Source: Candidatus Falkowbacteria bacterium CG1_02_41_21
GTDB lineage: Bacteria; Patescibacteriota; Patescibacteriia; Patescibacteriales; UBA12465
Direction: 5' to 3'
DNA length: 5,876 bases
Assembly (NCBI GenBank): GCA_001871235.1
Contig: MNUV01000015.1
Location: 2,955 to 8,830 of the forward strand
The position numbers and the translations under genes were made by a program. How positions within the stretch are numbered: the stretch's first letter is position 1; every line of letters begins with the position of its first letter. The notes beneath the pieces were generated by a model that was not told where the DNA came from, made no database searches, and saw nothing but the letters and a program-made list of their open reading frames with translations. This document shows positions 5,684 to 5,876 of the stretch, one piece after another.

Positions 5684-5734
5684 AATCCAAAAACTGCCAA
5701 ATAATGACCGGCCAAACCATAAACCCGGCTCAAA

Positions 5735-5876
5735 CTACCAAAAACTCAGTTGCGGATCCTCTATCTTTTTAAATCTCAAAATAGTATTAACGCCCAAAGA
5801 TAATAAATCAATCAAGTCTCGCCTCATCAATAATACCTCCCTAATCATTCTGGTCAATTCCAAGAGTGATTTTTTG
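5735..5876 (-). CDS. C-terminal end of a convergent minus-strand gene, partial, unrecognised
   Basis: On the minus strand, one frame is open from the window edge (first full codon at 5875-5873) for 46 codons to a TAG at 5737-5735; the other two frames close within about a dozen codons. The translation is rich in Leu, Ile, Arg and Lys, reads like amphipathic helices and ends in KIEDPQLSFW, which is plausible for a real C-terminus. The composition resembles the neighbouring genes. No family is recognised. Within it, GGGAGG (5841-5836) lies eight bases before an in-frame ATG (5827-5825), so a separate 30-aa ORF is an alternative, though this window otherwise shows no Shine-Dalgarno use. It would converge with the cytidine deaminase gene, leaving 51 bases between them with no convincing terminator. 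Confidence 0.45.
   Translation of the reverse strand, partial: KKSLLELTRMIREVLLMRRDLIDLLSLGVNTILRFKKIEDPQLSFW

Noticed and set aside
5676..5711. Inverted repeat CCGGTTA / TGACCGG at the end of the cytidine deaminase gene
   Set aside because: The stem is only 7 bp with a wobble, the loop is 22 bases and no T-run follows, so it is not a convincing terminator.

Overview
The window is AT-rich bacterial DNA with seven complete genes and two partial ones. It probably comes from a Patescibacteria/CPR (Parcubacteria-like) genome. The reasons are short, densely packed genes, start codons in A/T-rich leaders with no clear Shine-Dalgarno sequence, a YkuD-type L,D-transpeptidase of the compact kind, a small CxxC/CxxxH protein of a type I associate with such genomes, and membrane-poor signalling proteins. 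No in-frame TGA is needed, so the standard bacterial code fits and the TGA=Gly code of Gracilibacteria is not indicated. The lineage is inferred from style, not from a marker gene.

Layout. Positions 1-383 hold the catalytic C-terminal part of an L,D-transpeptidase that begins outside the window. Positions 444-860 hold a 138-aa conserved-type protein with a hydrophobic N-terminal half and a possible CCCH metal site. A strong rho-independent terminator (877-909) and a near-perfect sigma-70 promoter with extended -10 (915-944) then separate this part from a five-gene, same-strand cluster. That cluster runs: soluble PAS histidine kinase (979-2190), stand-alone receiver (2211-2582), ankyrin-repeat protein (2595-3344), second stand-alone receiver (3351-3740), and membrane-anchored PAS histidine kinase (3752-5092). 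Gaps within it are only 6-20 bases. A terminator (about 5118-5144) and a new promoter (about 5142-5169) follow, then a cytidine deaminase (5198-5683). The window ends with a short gap and what looks like the C-terminal end of a convergent minus-strand gene (5735-5876).

How the genes may work together. The central cluster is the most interesting part. It has two kinases, one soluble and one in the membrane, and two receivers with no output domain. An ankyrin-repeat protein lies exactly between the receivers, and no DNA-binding, cyclic-di-GMP or other classical effector domain is present. The simplest reading is a branched phosphosignalling module that acts through protein-protein contacts, with the ankyrin protein as scaffold or output. 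This is inference from gene order and domain content. The flanking L,D-transpeptidase (peptidoglycan cross-linking) and cytidine deaminase (pyrimidine salvage) are ordinary housekeeping genes with their own transcription signals.
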